A DNA stretch of 43,155 nt from Elysia marginata (Eukaryota; Mollusca; Gastropoda; Plakobranchidae). Below are positions 21,346 to 32,667 of the stretch, piece after piece. Where the stretch lies: positions 429,306 through 472,460 of the forward strand of contig BMAT01012050.1 in NCBI GenBank assembly GCA_019649035.1, in the 5' to 3' direction. The first letter of the stretch is position 1. Each line of letters opens with the position of its first letter. The notes under the pieces were generated by a model. It saw nothing but the letters and a program-made list of their open reading frames with translations. It searched no databases and was not told where the DNA came from. A program made the translations under genes and the position numbers.

Positions 21346-22485
21346 GGGAAGTGCTTATTTGTGCTGGGAAACCGGAACTTCCCAAAGGAAAAGGTCATCC
21401 GTTGCGCACCTTATCAGAGTAGATTAATTCCTCCCACAGAGAAGAGTTCTATGCAAAAAAAAAATCTGAATAACTCGGGAAACCGATACACACAAATATA
21501 CACAAATGTCGGTAGGTTGGATTATCAAACCTAGACCGGTATGCGACGTGTGATTGGTGTTCTCTAAAAGCCAGTTCTGCCATCCTTTCGAAGGTCGAAG
21601 GTACAACAGAGAGAATGAGAAGGAAATCAGAGTTTCTCCTCCATTTGCCTATAAAAATATATTTCTATGAAATTGAATAATGTTAAAGTTGCCGAAGTAC
21701 TCAGAAAATGGAAAGTAACGTAACGAAAGAAATAAAAAGAGGAAGAGGATTAAGCTCGTGAATACAATTAGGGTGGAAAAGAAAGTGACACTGACGAAAT
21801 GGTGAACGATTACACCGTTCAACTGACAGAAAAGTTTGCACATTTTTCCAACATCATTAATATATCAAGTTTTGTATTATAGATGACAGGCAAACAAATA
21901 GATACACAGAGGAACGGGCACGTTCTGAGAGAAGCGGGAAAAGCCAAAGACGCTGTAAAAGACAGAGAGACAGAACACCAGCATAAGGTAACCAGGTGCG
22001 TTTATTCAGTTTTATGTACGGGAGTCTAATTACAACTTTTGCTTCGGGACTTTTGGCTTTGAGGGTTCGTTTCGTGCAAGTTTTGATGTTGTCCCGGCAT
22101 GCACTAATTGACATTCTAGTTTGTTTTCCCGCGGGGCGTGTTAAAAAGAAATAGAATCTCGACATCTTTTCAGAGAAAGTTATGAAATGTCAAAAGCTGA
22201 ATTAGATCTCGTAGCGTCGATGGATGGCTTTCTTTTTGTGGGTGGCATAATATGTCGGCAACATTTTCTGCGTTATTGGCGTATGGAGTTTCTTACGTGC
22301 TTGAAATGGCTATTCAAGAGGGTTAAAGTAGTCAGAATTGAGGGCGTCACAGATAACATCTTTGTACACCTATAAAACACAGTTTTGAAATACACCTAAG
22401 TCCTTTTCCCTTTACATTTAATTCTTTTTTTCATGACACTCCTTGGTTGCCCTTGCTTTTTATTTTTTTCGTTTTTTCTAGTTGT

Positions 22486-22517
<32 letters not shown>

Positions 22518-22535
22518 CCTCTCTCTCTCTTTCTC
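22486..22535. repeat. Interrupted (CT)n microsatellite
   Basis: CT runs with CTTT and CCCT interruptions. Confidence 0.95.
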
Positions 22536-22785
22536 TTCCTATCTTTCTATGCCTATACCATGATAAGTTTTGCTGCGACACTTTTGAAAATTCGAACTAC
22601 GAATGGAACAAATAATTGTAATCTTTAGAAGATATAACGCGGGTAGCGGCATAAGCTCCTTCAGCCTACTCCAAAATGGAAGTATTAATTAATAATAGTT
22701 GGTTCATAAGAACGATCTATTGGTCTTCCGAGAGGTGGCAAGTTTTATTATACTTTGAAATCTGTACAACATGAAATTCTAAAAA

Positions 22786-23108
22786 TTGAAAGATTTTAAA
22801 GGTATGAAATTAGCAGTGGAGATAAGTAGGCTTTCAGCGGAAATGCCTGAAATGTCTGACTTTAGTATGATTCGAACCTTCGATTTATAGTAGCATCAGC
22901 ACCCACCGCCTTGTCACTTAAGAGAAACATAAAGAGTTACAGTAGTGGTGACATGGTATAAGCTATGTTTCTCTAAGTGGCAAGGCGGTATGTGCCGGTG
23001 CAACTGTAAATCGAAGGTTCGAATCATACTAAAGTCAGACATTTCAGGCATTTCCGCTGAAAGCCTACTTATCTCCACTGCTAATTTCATACCTTCACAA
23101 TCTTTCAA
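22786..23108. mobile_element. Head-to-head tRNA-like SINE pair / fold-back inverted repeat
   Basis: Left arm 22786-22931 and right arm 22964-23108 are reverse complements with nine mismatches and one gap (about 93% identity) around a 32-bp spacer. 22799-22887 pairs with 23007-23095 without a mismatch (89 bp). Each arm holds a B-box GGTTCGAATC (+ strand copy 23016-23025) and an A-box-like AGTGGCAAGGCGG word, so each resembles a tRNA head (Ser/Leu-like A-box region) with a short tail. In the right arm the tRNA-like unit reads rightward, in the left arm leftward. Transcription through both would give a hairpin of about 145 bp. No terminal TSD is evident. Alternatives: a fold-back transposon or an inverted local duplication. 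Confidence 0.7.
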
Positions 23109-24102
23109 CTATTTGATTGCGCAGTGGCTGCCTCTACTATTTATACATGAAAGTCAAACTCGGTAACTCATTTCCACCCACCAAGTTGGAGAGATCTTAT
23201 CAAGCTCAACTCTAACGCTTACAGAAGGCGGTGATTTCTTCGCGCAGAATGAAGGCATGATACTGTGCGCAACAAAAAAAATCAGTCAGAAAAATTAATT
23301 GAGTTTGTTTTACAATTTACTTTTTCCCATGCTACAACATCTTCGGTCACTGAAACCACAACTTACGACGCTCTAGGCAAGATATTCTGTAGACAATCAA
23401 TGCACGTTTCGTATTCGCTTTTGCTTTTGTTTTACTGAATATCAGTGCTTCTAATTAACCTTAATTTTATGCAGCCTCTACAAGTTAACGAGCCACGGGG
23501 TAACTGCACGAATTTTAGTTTATTAAGTACTCCTCTTCAAAGGCGATAAAAGGAAAGAGCACGCGCCTTCAACTTGCCCTATCACCGCACACTCAACATA
23601 TCCAGCTTAAACGTTAAGCCTCTCATCCCCGCCCCAAGAAAACGATAAAGAGCCTAGTACATAAATATGTTTTTAACTTTCTCACAAATTTAGTTTCGTC
23701 TGCCATCACGCCCTTCTCATCACAGTTAAAAGCCGGAAACAGGTGCAAAATGGTGCATGCTGGTCGAAAAAACAAATACAACTTGGACCTGCTGCAGTGC
23801 AGATATAAATGGCACTCACTGCCTGTCGCTGTCGCTCCATTTTCTTAATTGACGGGGGTTCTTTGATGGTCTCTAGGCTATGGGGGTGGGAGACAAACAC
23901 TTCATCAAAGACAATGTATAATTATCTGCATAAAAGATTTGTCAAAACAACCAAAGTCTAGCACAGATACACATCAATGCTTATGTTTTCTGCCTTTTCT
24001 GCCGTCTCTTTCCAACGCAGTGCTTGTTTTTGTTTTACCTCAGAGAAACAATTCGGCAAAAGAGACTGGAAACGATGAAGTCTTACCAGAGAGGCAGAGA
24101 TT
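23109..24102. other. Unannotated DNA
   Basis: No gene, RNA gene or repeat was recognised. Confidence 0.6.
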
Positions 24103-24198
24103 GAAAGATGATTAATCAGAAGAACACATAGACGACATGCAAAGCTTATTCAAAGATCATTAATCAGTAGCATATATTGACGACACGCAAAGTTTGTA
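24103..24198. repeat. 48-bp tandem duplication
   Basis: Units 24103-24150 and 24151-24198 align without gaps. They share the blocks AAAGAT-ATTAATCAG and GACGACA-GCAAAG and are roughly three-quarters identical overall. An old two-copy duplication. Confidence 0.75.
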
Positions 24199-25733
24199 GG
24201 GTATGTCAGGAGAAGGGAAGGTTAGAAACACCTAGTTACTACCGCGGAGCTGGAAGGCAAGAGAGTCAGAGGACGGAAAAAATATTACATGAAATGATCT
24301 CGAGGATGAAGAGAAATAGAGTCACTGCTACAGATCAAGAAGGAAAAACCTAAGTCTTTGGAGGGGAATGGTTGTCAACGCTATAAGCAAAGCACCTGGT
24401 TGACTGATAAGAGTTCGCAATTAACAGACCAGTTTGTCTTACTCTCGTGGTATGAAATTGCGTCGGGTGAAATGGGCTACCAAACAGATCACTTTTCTAC
24501 GTTGTAAAGAGGAATTTTCAACACAAAAATAGATCTACGTAAGATATATTTTGTAGTTACAAAAATGTACTGCAAGGTATGAAACTAAAAATTCTGTTCT
24601 TTGTGCCACAAATTTTCACGGAAACGACCTCTTTTAGCGTATACACCAAATAGGCTTGGTCAAGATCTGAAATCATGATCACTCCTCTTTTTTAAAATCA
24701 TTTAGAAAGCGAAAAAGCAACATGGGTCTGACGGCGTTTAATAGAGCAAGCGATTTCAGCATACACCGTTCATCCCCTTCCCAACTTTCCATCTCTTCAA
24801 CTTGCAAAACGTTGTCCGTACATTTTGTATTTTGATAATGTGAACACTGAGCGAAACAAACCGGCAAGCAGCTCATCTGGCTTCAAAGCAAATTTGTTGG
24901 TATCGGATCTGCACTAAAATTGTAGTAGCTGTGATGAACGTATCACGTAAGATAATAATGAGAAACTCAGTCGACTACTCATTTATCTTCCTAATCATTT
25001 TTATTTCCTATGGAGAACCTTACCCAATGGCAAAAATGCAGAACTAAACTTAGAAATATAACACTTTCCTCTATATCGTCATGATCTCAACATCTGTTGT
25101 TATTGGTGTCACCGTGAATGAGCGCAGCTTGGAACACCGTTTACTCTTAAGACTCTCACAGTCCCTCACTATCTATCTCTGTCTCTCTCTCCTCCCTAGG
25201 TAACTTATAGCTACCTGCTTCATGGGTAAATAGCTTTGAAGGCTTGCAATAATGCGCATGACATCTTTTTACACCACATATTTCATTTGGCGCAGTTTAG
25301 CACGCGTTTACACAGAACCTAGATCTAATTTAATATGCGTGCCATCTGTTTATGATGAAAGAAGTGGCGAGTAAGGTATATATAGAAGGTTGATTAAAAT
25401 TTCGAATGCCTGAATAATATTTTTGGACGTACGGATGTTTAAAAAGTGAACTTAAAAGGAATCACATGCGAGGTATAAAAACTCAGAGCAAAACAATAAA
25501 TAATGAAAATAATGTTTTGCACTAGGTAAGAAAAAGCTGCGGATAAGAGCTAAATTTTCGTGATGAAATAAATGCTGTTTAAAAAGGAATCTTTACTATT
25601 CAACCATGTTACTCCACCCCACTCCCCCTTCCCAATTCGCATCTATTAACCACCAAACAAATTAACGGTGCCTACGCCTAGGCTCACACCTCTCTCGCCT
25701 CGTCCTTCAAGCACTTTACTCACCCGCTCGCCT
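24199..25733. other. Unannotated DNA
   Basis: No supported gene. TAGATCTA at 24530-24537 and 25320-25327. Short pyrimidine patch at 25155-25200. Confidence 0.6.
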
Positions 25734-25804
25734 CGCGCCGGCGCGTGTTTACACTAATGCACGTGCCCTCGAGGTCAAACCTGGTCAAAGATAACCCCTG
25801 ACCT
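25734..25804. promoter_or_regulatory. CpG-rich motif cluster (FOX, E-box, DR4 nuclear-receptor site)
   Basis: In 71 bp: the 12-bp palindrome CGCGCCGGCGCG (25734-25745); the forkhead word TGTTTAC (25746-25752); GCACGTGC holding a CACGTG E-box (25759-25766); a direct repeat AGGTCA-AACC-TGGTCA with 4-bp spacing (25772-25787), the DR4 layout used by RXR heterodimers; and a further AGGTCA on the minus strand (25799-25804). The block is CpG-dense in AT-rich DNA and lies about 25 bp upstream of a short ATG frame. The motifs are seen; a promoter or enhancer role is inferred. Confidence 0.4.
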
Positions 25805-25829
25805 TTCAGCTCCATACCCAATTCAAGTG

Positions 25830-25901
25830 ATGATGGACGCTAAAAAGGCAGAGGCCCTTCAGAGCTACGCGAAATCTTTTGCACTCTCGCAAAAGGTGTA
25901 A
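25830..25901 (+). CDS. Possible short coding exon or micro-ORF (23 aa)
   Basis: A tandem ATG-ATG-G start (the second in an ideal context, A at -3 and G at +4) opens 23 codons starting MMDAKKAEAL and ending at TAA. The residues alternate charged and small, as in an amphipathic helix; no family is recognised. AAAAG|GTGTAA at 25892-25901 could be a 5' splice site that removes the stop, making this the first coding exon of a larger gene. It follows the motif cluster at 25734-25804 directly. Very short frames are common by chance, so position is the only real argument. Confidence 0.2.
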   Translation: MMDAKKAEALQSYAKSFALSQKV

Positions 25902-26810
25902 AAAAGAAAACCTCGCTCACTCACACGCAAACATGGCCATCCATGATGTTTGCGATGCATGGTTTTTAATCTCGACCAAAAAGATGGAGAAGGTGGAGGA
26001 GGGAGGCGGTGAGCGATAAGCCGATTACTTAGAGCTAGTGGTGAGAGACGATTATCCGATCTTGCTGTTCTGTAAAAGATAACCATTCCTCATATCCGAC
26101 CTTGAAATAAAAGAGAAAAGTCGTCTTTGAGAGAGTTGTGCCTGCAGCTTCGATACAACTTGAAACATAAAGATTTATTACAATCGCAATATTAAATTAT
26201 CCGATGTGGTGTTTTGAGGCAGATAGCTATTCAAAGTAGTGGAAATTTAGGGTTTCTGGTAATGCGTGCAAGCAAATGCACTGTTGTGAATTTCCGTAGC
26301 TTTGCTATCAGACAAATTTTCCTAGATTTTATAATTTATATCTATAACAATCAACCACAAAACCCTGATTGCGACTGGCATTGTCGGTCTCGCCCAATGA
26401 CTGAAAGGAAAAAATTGCTATTAAAGCGATTTGTACCACTACAGAACAGAAATTGTAATGTGTTGGATAACGGATGTAGCGTTTTGTGAATTAATGTGCC
26501 AATAATGATCGAAATATCCAGAAGAGATATTTTATACTATCTTCATGTACTTTACGCAGCAACAATGACAGCTATATACAATTTGAAAGGTATTTTACTC
26601 AAGTCAGTTTCAATAAAAGAGAAGGTGGTTCTTAGCATATTTAAAAAATGTATAATAAATATATGGTCGAACTTAGAGTCAAGGTGAATCTTCGAACACT
26701 TAGTCCAGCCTGATTTCTTGATATAGGCGAGCAAAATAATGATGAAAATTCTATCTTAAAATAACATCATTTTTCTCATTATTGGACAAAATTATATAGG
26801 TAATTATTGA
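25902..26810. other. Unannotated DNA
   Basis: No supported gene. Overlapping short frames on both strands at 26214-26734 show no domain. Confidence 0.6.
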
Positions 26811-26851
26811 CGCCCGGCCGGCGCGCCCCCTTTTTTCTAAAACAAAGGGGG
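26811..26851. repeat. 20-bp all-GC block with adjoining hairpin
   Basis: 26811-26830 is entirely G/C in strongly AT-rich DNA and includes GGCCGGC and GGCGCGCC. It runs into a hairpin, CCCCCTTT (26826-26833) pairing with AAAGGGGG (26844-26851). 26852-27552 holds nothing recognised. Confidence 0.6.
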
Positions 26852-27552
26852 AAAAAACCAACATATAAATATTGTTCAGAATTCTTATTCGAATTTCATC
26901 TGCCCCTTGTAGCAATCAGTAAGAACAAATAAAAGTACATTAATTTCAATCATACGAAAAACATTATACCCTCTTGAACAAATTTAGAGAGTATAATTTG
27001 TGTGGTGAAACAGATTTAAAACCACTCGCGCTTGAGGCTATAGACGGTATTGGGGCTTTTCCCTGCACAAGTTATCGACCTTAGATTTAGAGAGAGCATC
27101 TCGGGTTACCGCCCCTCTTGACCTAGCATAATCTCTGTGGCAACCAGAGGGGAGAAAACTGCATACAACATGAAAGATGGTGCTAATACGGTTACAGGGA
27201 TAATATTCTAGATTTGGCTTGTCAATAAGGATCTGTTGAAAGAATAGAGAAATTCTTTAACTGAAAGAGAGGGAAGGCGTTATTGAAGAATAAACATTTT
27301 TTCATAGTAAAACTGCTAAGACGGTGTAATAAACCACTGATGGTGATAATAATGCTGCGAATTATGACAGTCTTGTTTAACTAGGGGATTGCGTTTAATT
27401 ATCGCTGTCAACAAAAATAGTGTTAAAAAATGATGGCGTGAAGTCATACAACATATCAGTACTAACTTTGTTTGTTGGAAAACTAGCTTTTTGTTATAGC
27501 TTTCCTTCCTTCTCGATCTCAATCTTGTCTGTTGTTGAAATTATATTAAACT

Positions 27553-27682
27553 TATATATATATATATATACCTCTCTCTTTTTTTTAAGTTACCTTTTCT
27601 TATTCACGCCTTCTGTTTATCTGAAATATTTGAGGATAAACAGTCTTCTCTCTCTCGCTCTCACTCTCTTTCTCTCTCTTTA
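27553..27682. repeat. (TA)n and CT-rich repeats
   Basis: (TA)9 at 27553-27570, then T/C-rich DNA with CTCTCTCT runs at 27643-27682. Confidence 0.9.
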
Positions 27683-27847
27683 TATCTGTTTCGTTACTTA
27701 AGCTTCTATTTTGAACCATTATAAAATGAAAAAAGTAACACATTTGTGATGTGGTCGAATAAATCTAAAACTTTTTAGCAAAAATCAGTTTGGAAAAAGA
27801 CAATATGCAAGGAAACGAAACAGTGGTAGGGAAAAAAAAAAGACTGA

Positions 27848-28165
27848 GTGATCAAAGCGATTAAACTAGCAGCATACCGGCACCCATCAAACCCTTGGCA
27901 GGCAGACATTAACATCAGCAAGTGGGAAGTCCGAGGCCTGGGTTACTGTCCAAACAGTCAGCCAGAGAAAGCCAGCATCTCGCAAATCCCAAAGGCTATT
28001 TCTCTGACCTCTTTCGGGGGCCATGCAAGATGGTCACCATTTGGTCTGGAAAGTATCCGTTATAGCATTTTCGTGAAGCCTGGAGGTGTGGAGGTAAAAC
28101 CGCTCAACATGCTAGCTTTTTGGACCAGAGTCCAGAAAAAATACCCCCGAGCATTTTTAGCTTAG
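27848..28165 (+). other. Open frame of about 105 codons without ATG start (possible exon or TE relic)
   Basis: The frame is open between a TGA at 27845-27847 and a TAG at 28163-28165. Its codons are mixed and G/C-balanced compared with its neighbours, and its translation has an ordinary globular composition with several Trp, Pro and Gly. I recognise no family. There is no early in-frame ATG; a terminal exon entered through an acceptor such as GGCAG (27897-27901) is possible. A decayed SINE follows at 28398. Chance or transposon origin remains likely. Confidence 0.18.
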
Positions 28166-28397
28166 TTTTTCAGCGATACAGAGAGATTGTGTTGACCGCA
28201 CCAAGCAAAGGCAAAAAGCTTTGACCTTTTAGTATAGCTTCCCTGCGGTCCTACACTAGAAGATCAATAGAAAACTGGAAAACAGAGTTTCTAAATTTTT
28301 GGAAGAAGACAAATAGAAAGCATCAAAGTAGCATTTTAAATTATTAAAATCTAAGGATATAAAGAGACATAGGTTAACCATGTCTTTATATACATGA

Positions 28398-28575
28398 AGC
28401 GTCGTTGTTTTGTGTTTGACACTGGACCTGTAGACCAGAAAGTCCGAGGTTTAATTTCTGGTTTTGTAACGACAATACGTCATCACCCGACTCAGGTGTA
28501 CCCGGCTATTGAGAACAGATGATCCCATTGAACTTAAGTGAAGCGCTGTTTTGATAACTGCTCCTCTGTGAGTTA
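28398..28575 (+). mobile_element. Decayed tRNA-headed SINE
   Basis: The head aligns by eye with that of the SINE at 5850 (TTGTG, GACA-TGG and a degenerate B-box GAGGTTTAATTTC at 28446-28458). Further on, CTCAGGTGTACCCGGC and AAGTGAAGCGCTG echo its body and tail. The B-box is mutated, so this copy should be inactive. The borders are uncertain. Confidence 0.4.
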
Positions 28576-31500
28576 AAAAGTTACAGTGACTGGACATGTC
28601 TTGTTCGTAGTTTCCGGCATAGGGTTGAATTTAGCGGGGTTTTTTTAGGAATTGCTCAAACACTCAAGAGGTTACATTCGAAAAGTATTTTTATAGTTAT
28701 ATTGCATGTAATAACTGCTACAATGTTAAACTGTGCTTCGTGTGGAAGTTGAAAGATCGTGGAGTATGCTAGTAGGCAAATTTATTTTCAATAATACAAA
28801 ATGAATTCTATACCATAAACAATAAAAAAAAACACTGTTGAAATGAAAGTACAGTAAACAAGAACCATGAAATGCCGAGGAAGCAAAAGTATGACTTTCT
28901 ATTTTTTTTTTATAATTTCCGAACTCAGCATTACCAACAAGACGTGAAATGAAAAGGTGCCCCCCTCCCCCCGTTTTTTTTCCCATTTTTGAAGGATTGG
29001 GCTAAAAAGCATGCTAAACCAATTTTTTTTTACTAGGGAAGTAAAAAAAGAAGACAGTTGATCCTTACTTGCAGACAAAAGAAGTTATTATAGGATTGAT
29101 AGGCAGCGATAAGTATTGATAACCTATGGGATATCGTTACTTTATATTTCCGCCCTTGGTAAACAGTTTTAGGGCAAATTGCAATGGCGTGCGTCTATGG
29201 GCATAAAATGGTATCTCTTGAACTATTCGATAAGAAAGGAATCCAGGGCAAAGAGGCTTTTACGCCGGCAAGATATGCCTCAAGGGCAAAGCGGATGTTT
29301 TACGTCCCGCACCGCAAAGCGTATAAAACACGGTCTGGGGCACGCGCGGGGAAAAAAAAACAATAAAAGATCGCGGGAGACAAATCTCAGTCTAGCAGCA
29401 TCGGGAGCAGATAACTGTGTTGTTGGAGACCATAAATGAGCCGGATGTTCTGATTGGCTGAAGCTGTAAACAGCTTTTGTGCTGCCGTTCCTCGTGTTAG
29501 ACCCTCGATAGACGGACAGATAGCGGCTGTTTGGACATTTCTGACGGTCGTTAACTTTTTTCCCTTCCGCCTTCCTTTCTCTTCTTAGTCTTTGGTTTTA
29601 TGACCAACTGTGAATCGCAAAGTTGATTCTGAGCGGCCGAACATGGTGGTCGTTTAGGACGAGACATAAAAGTTGGAGAAGGAATCAGTCTATGAAACAA
29701 GATAAGTCGCTCACGAAGAGGAAAATGTTCTACGTTAAAAACCCGCGCAATGATTTACTGCTGCCAGTCAGCAGGCACGATAACCTCATAGTGAGCAAAG
29801 CAAATACAGTTAAAAATACTTTGAAACAGACAGGATACGCACGGGTCAGCTATTAAAGTATTAGAAATAATTTATCTATCAGAAAAGGGGACCTCGCTCA
29901 AAAACAACTTCAATTTATGAATTCAAATTTTGGTGGTATATCTGAAGAAGAAAACATACCTCCGTGTTGTCCTCTGTGATTAACGAGGATGTGACTTTTA
30001 GTTTGTATATCGATTGATGTAGACTGAAACAGGGAAAATTGATCTCATATGTTATACGAGATTATAAGCAAAAAGCGTAATTATAAGCAGAAAGCGAAAT
30101 ACCCCGTCGTACAGGAAGATAATTTTCAAAATGATTTACCGACGGTGAGAGGTTTGATGATCGTAAACAGTGTTCTCTCAAAACATCAGGTGGGGAATAT
30201 TCTTTCTCTAGCATTCTGGTCCATTGAGGTGAACTCTTACTTCATGGAAAGGGACAAATATTTCTAAGCTGAAAGTCTCAAAGTCAATATACAGTTTTAT
30301 GATTAGGTACAAAAGAAACCCATTCCGCTCTAAAATTTGCCGGCGAAGTAAAATAGTGCTTGGACAAAAATGTTTTCAAAAAGCAAATTTAAAAACGTTG
30401 ATTTCTGTTGCTATACATAGTTTTCCACCAACTTTGCATTGTTTATGTGGCTCGACCAAATTTCTCATGAAGTTTCTACAGTTTTGGGCAACAAAAAATT
30501 ACCTAGTGAAATCTGAAAATGGATTCCTCGAAAATACAAAGTTTTTGATGGAGATCAGAAAGGTGAGAAACAGAAAAAAAACGTTCACATTTCCACACTC
30601 AATATCAAAATAACGTTAACATGAAATAAAAAGACAATCTTTGGCAATTTGACATAAGATTAGAAATAAAAACTCAACACTGCTGTAAAAACCCCAGTGG
30701 TAACGAAAAAACCTGGGCGCCATATCACCATAAGCGTCTATGTCAAACAAACTTGTTCTTGATTTTGAACAAGACAATTAAAGAAAACAAAATTAAGAGA
30801 CCCTGCGTATAAACGATGCGAATGCAATAAAAAAAGGCTTGTCAAGAAACCCCCTCCTACTTTTTCGCTATTAAAATTGTGTTCAACATACCCCAGACAG
30901 AAGTTAACACTGAGTATTGCAAGACAGTCTGGTAGACCGTAAAGAGAGATAAGCGGAGGAACATCTTTTCTCAAGCGTCGTGACATGCTGCAGGAAAACA
31001 ACTACATGAACCTCTTGCGTGGAGAGCACTATGTCTTCTCTCCAGGCCTAACTGTTTCCGTATCCACCAAATAGCGTTCTTCTGTCATTTGAAACTTGTG
31101 CTTGAGCTCTACACGATGTGTGTGAATTTTTCATTAACAATGCAGCAAGAGGGTGTTGCTGTTGGGTTTTTTTTGTGTAAAAGTTCACGTCTTCTAAGCT
31201 TCCTAAAGATGTTTATAGGGTGAGCGTCTATTGCCTCGCTAGTCTCTTTGCGTTTTCTCGGTAGCATTTTTTTGCGCGTGTAGCGAAAAGAGAAGAACAA
31301 ATATGCGGACATAAAAACCAACCGATATTCTAATTTTACAGGAAAAATTAACAAAATTACATTTAGAATTGCACATACTTTTTAAATCCTTATCAATATA
31401 GGGATTATTTCACATTTATGTCGGATTTAATTTACATGGCAATCTTGTTCAAATTACAATCATTGTGTGTTACACACGGCTTTGCTCTTTTTTCACAGTC

Positions 31501-31726
31501 CGCTTCAGAGTAAAATCCTATCATATTTTTTTCTACAAAATATTTGACGTTTCAGGTTACATAACTATTTTACAATGACGCCCAGCCAATTCCCAGTATG
31601 TCAGATTGCATGACAAGTATATGATACGTCTCGAAAATAAAATCCTTGTAGGAAGTGCAACAGACCGGTGCGGAATGTCCTTCCGGGTCAACGAACCTAG
31701 CGCAGCAGACACGCAATTTCCATTGC
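28576..31726. other. Long stretch without supported genes
   Basis: Mostly AT-rich. 29160-29560 is GC-richer, with a CCAAT-type ATTGGC word (29452-29457) and AAGCTG-TAAA-CAGCTT, but no convincing frame or core promoter. The other frames in 29.6-31.4 kb are short and featureless. Confidence 0.5.
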
Positions 31727-31765
31727 AAACAACAACAACAACAGCAGCAACGTCAGCAGCAGCAG
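31727..31765. repeat. (CAA)n/(CAG)n trinucleotide repeat
   Basis: CAACAACAACAACAGCAG with one CGT interruption, then CAGCAGCAGCAG. On the minus strand it gives poly-Val/Ala, which explains the apparent frame there. Such repeats occur in exons as poly-Gln but no coding frame is supported here. Confidence 0.9.
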
Positions 31766-31993
31766 GCAAGGGCTGGTAGAACGGGAACCCCGAGAAACAG
31801 ATGTGTGAGTGTCTAGATCCTAGATCAGAAGCTGTATCATGGGAATTGTGTAAGTGAGTGATTTCTCTGGTTTTGGTGTTGAGACGTGTTGACGTGAGTA
31901 GAGAGGTTTTGATTTATGGCTGTTAGCTAATAGGCTTACAGCTGCGCTCGTATATACGTAACGCTCTTTTAAACACCATCCACTCACTGCACT

Positions 31994-32200
31994 ATGCCTA
32001 GAAAGAAACGGGAAAATGGGAACGTTTTAAAAAGTGAAAGAATGCAAAAAATAATCTGCTTTATACTAGATGAGGAGATAGCGGGTAATGTCACGGTGAC
32101 ACGGGAAAGGTTTCCATTTTTTAAACAATGTATTACAATTTGTTTCCCTTTTTTGCTTGCTGCTGTTTCAAATCGTATGACGAGTAAAGGCAAAAAGTAA
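31994..32200 (+). other. Weak 68-codon ORF of unknown nature
   Basis: Starts MPRKKRENG, highly basic at both ends, with a hydrophobic stretch at about residues 48-58. The ATG context (ACTATGCC) is weak. An opposite-strand frame covers the same bases. No family is recognised and chance is the likeliest explanation. Confidence 0.1.
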
Positions 32201-32641
32201 GCTCTATTTTATGTAGCATTAATAATTTTGAGCGCTAGTTTTTCACATTGTAATAATTGGTACAGCATCGCTAAATAGGTGTCTTAAATTGATAGTTAAC
32301 ATAAAACCGTTAGCTTTGCAAACATAGATTCTCTTTAAACTAGATTTGAAAGATTAAATTTACACTTAATGTTTATGTGATTCGTCTGAATTTTTGTTTC
32401 ATTCCTACACTGCCCCTAACTTTGCCTTTTCCTTTGTAAAAGTGTTGCGAATTCTTCATCATGCGCCAAGTTTGTTCAAGATGAACTATGGTAGTAATTT
32501 ACTTTGCTGATAAAACAAGAAATAACAGGGCAAAATGCTGGTATAACTGTAAAGACCGCTTTTACCTTTCTGCAAACTTTCAAACAATTCTTTTTAATAC
32601 TGTAGTTGTCTTGCCGTTTCACTTCTCCGTAAACCAATAGG
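32201..32641. other. Unannotated DNA
   Basis: AT-rich, nothing recognised. Confidence 0.6.
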
Positions 32642-32667
32642 GTGTGTGTGTGTGTGTGGGGGGGGGG
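32642..32667. repeat. (GT)n followed by G-run
   Basis: (GT)8 then ten G. Confidence 0.95.

Noticed and set aside
31557..31769. Minus-strand frame with a poly-Val/Ala start
   Set aside because: Its start is the CAA/CAG trinucleotide repeat read backwards; the rest shows no domain.
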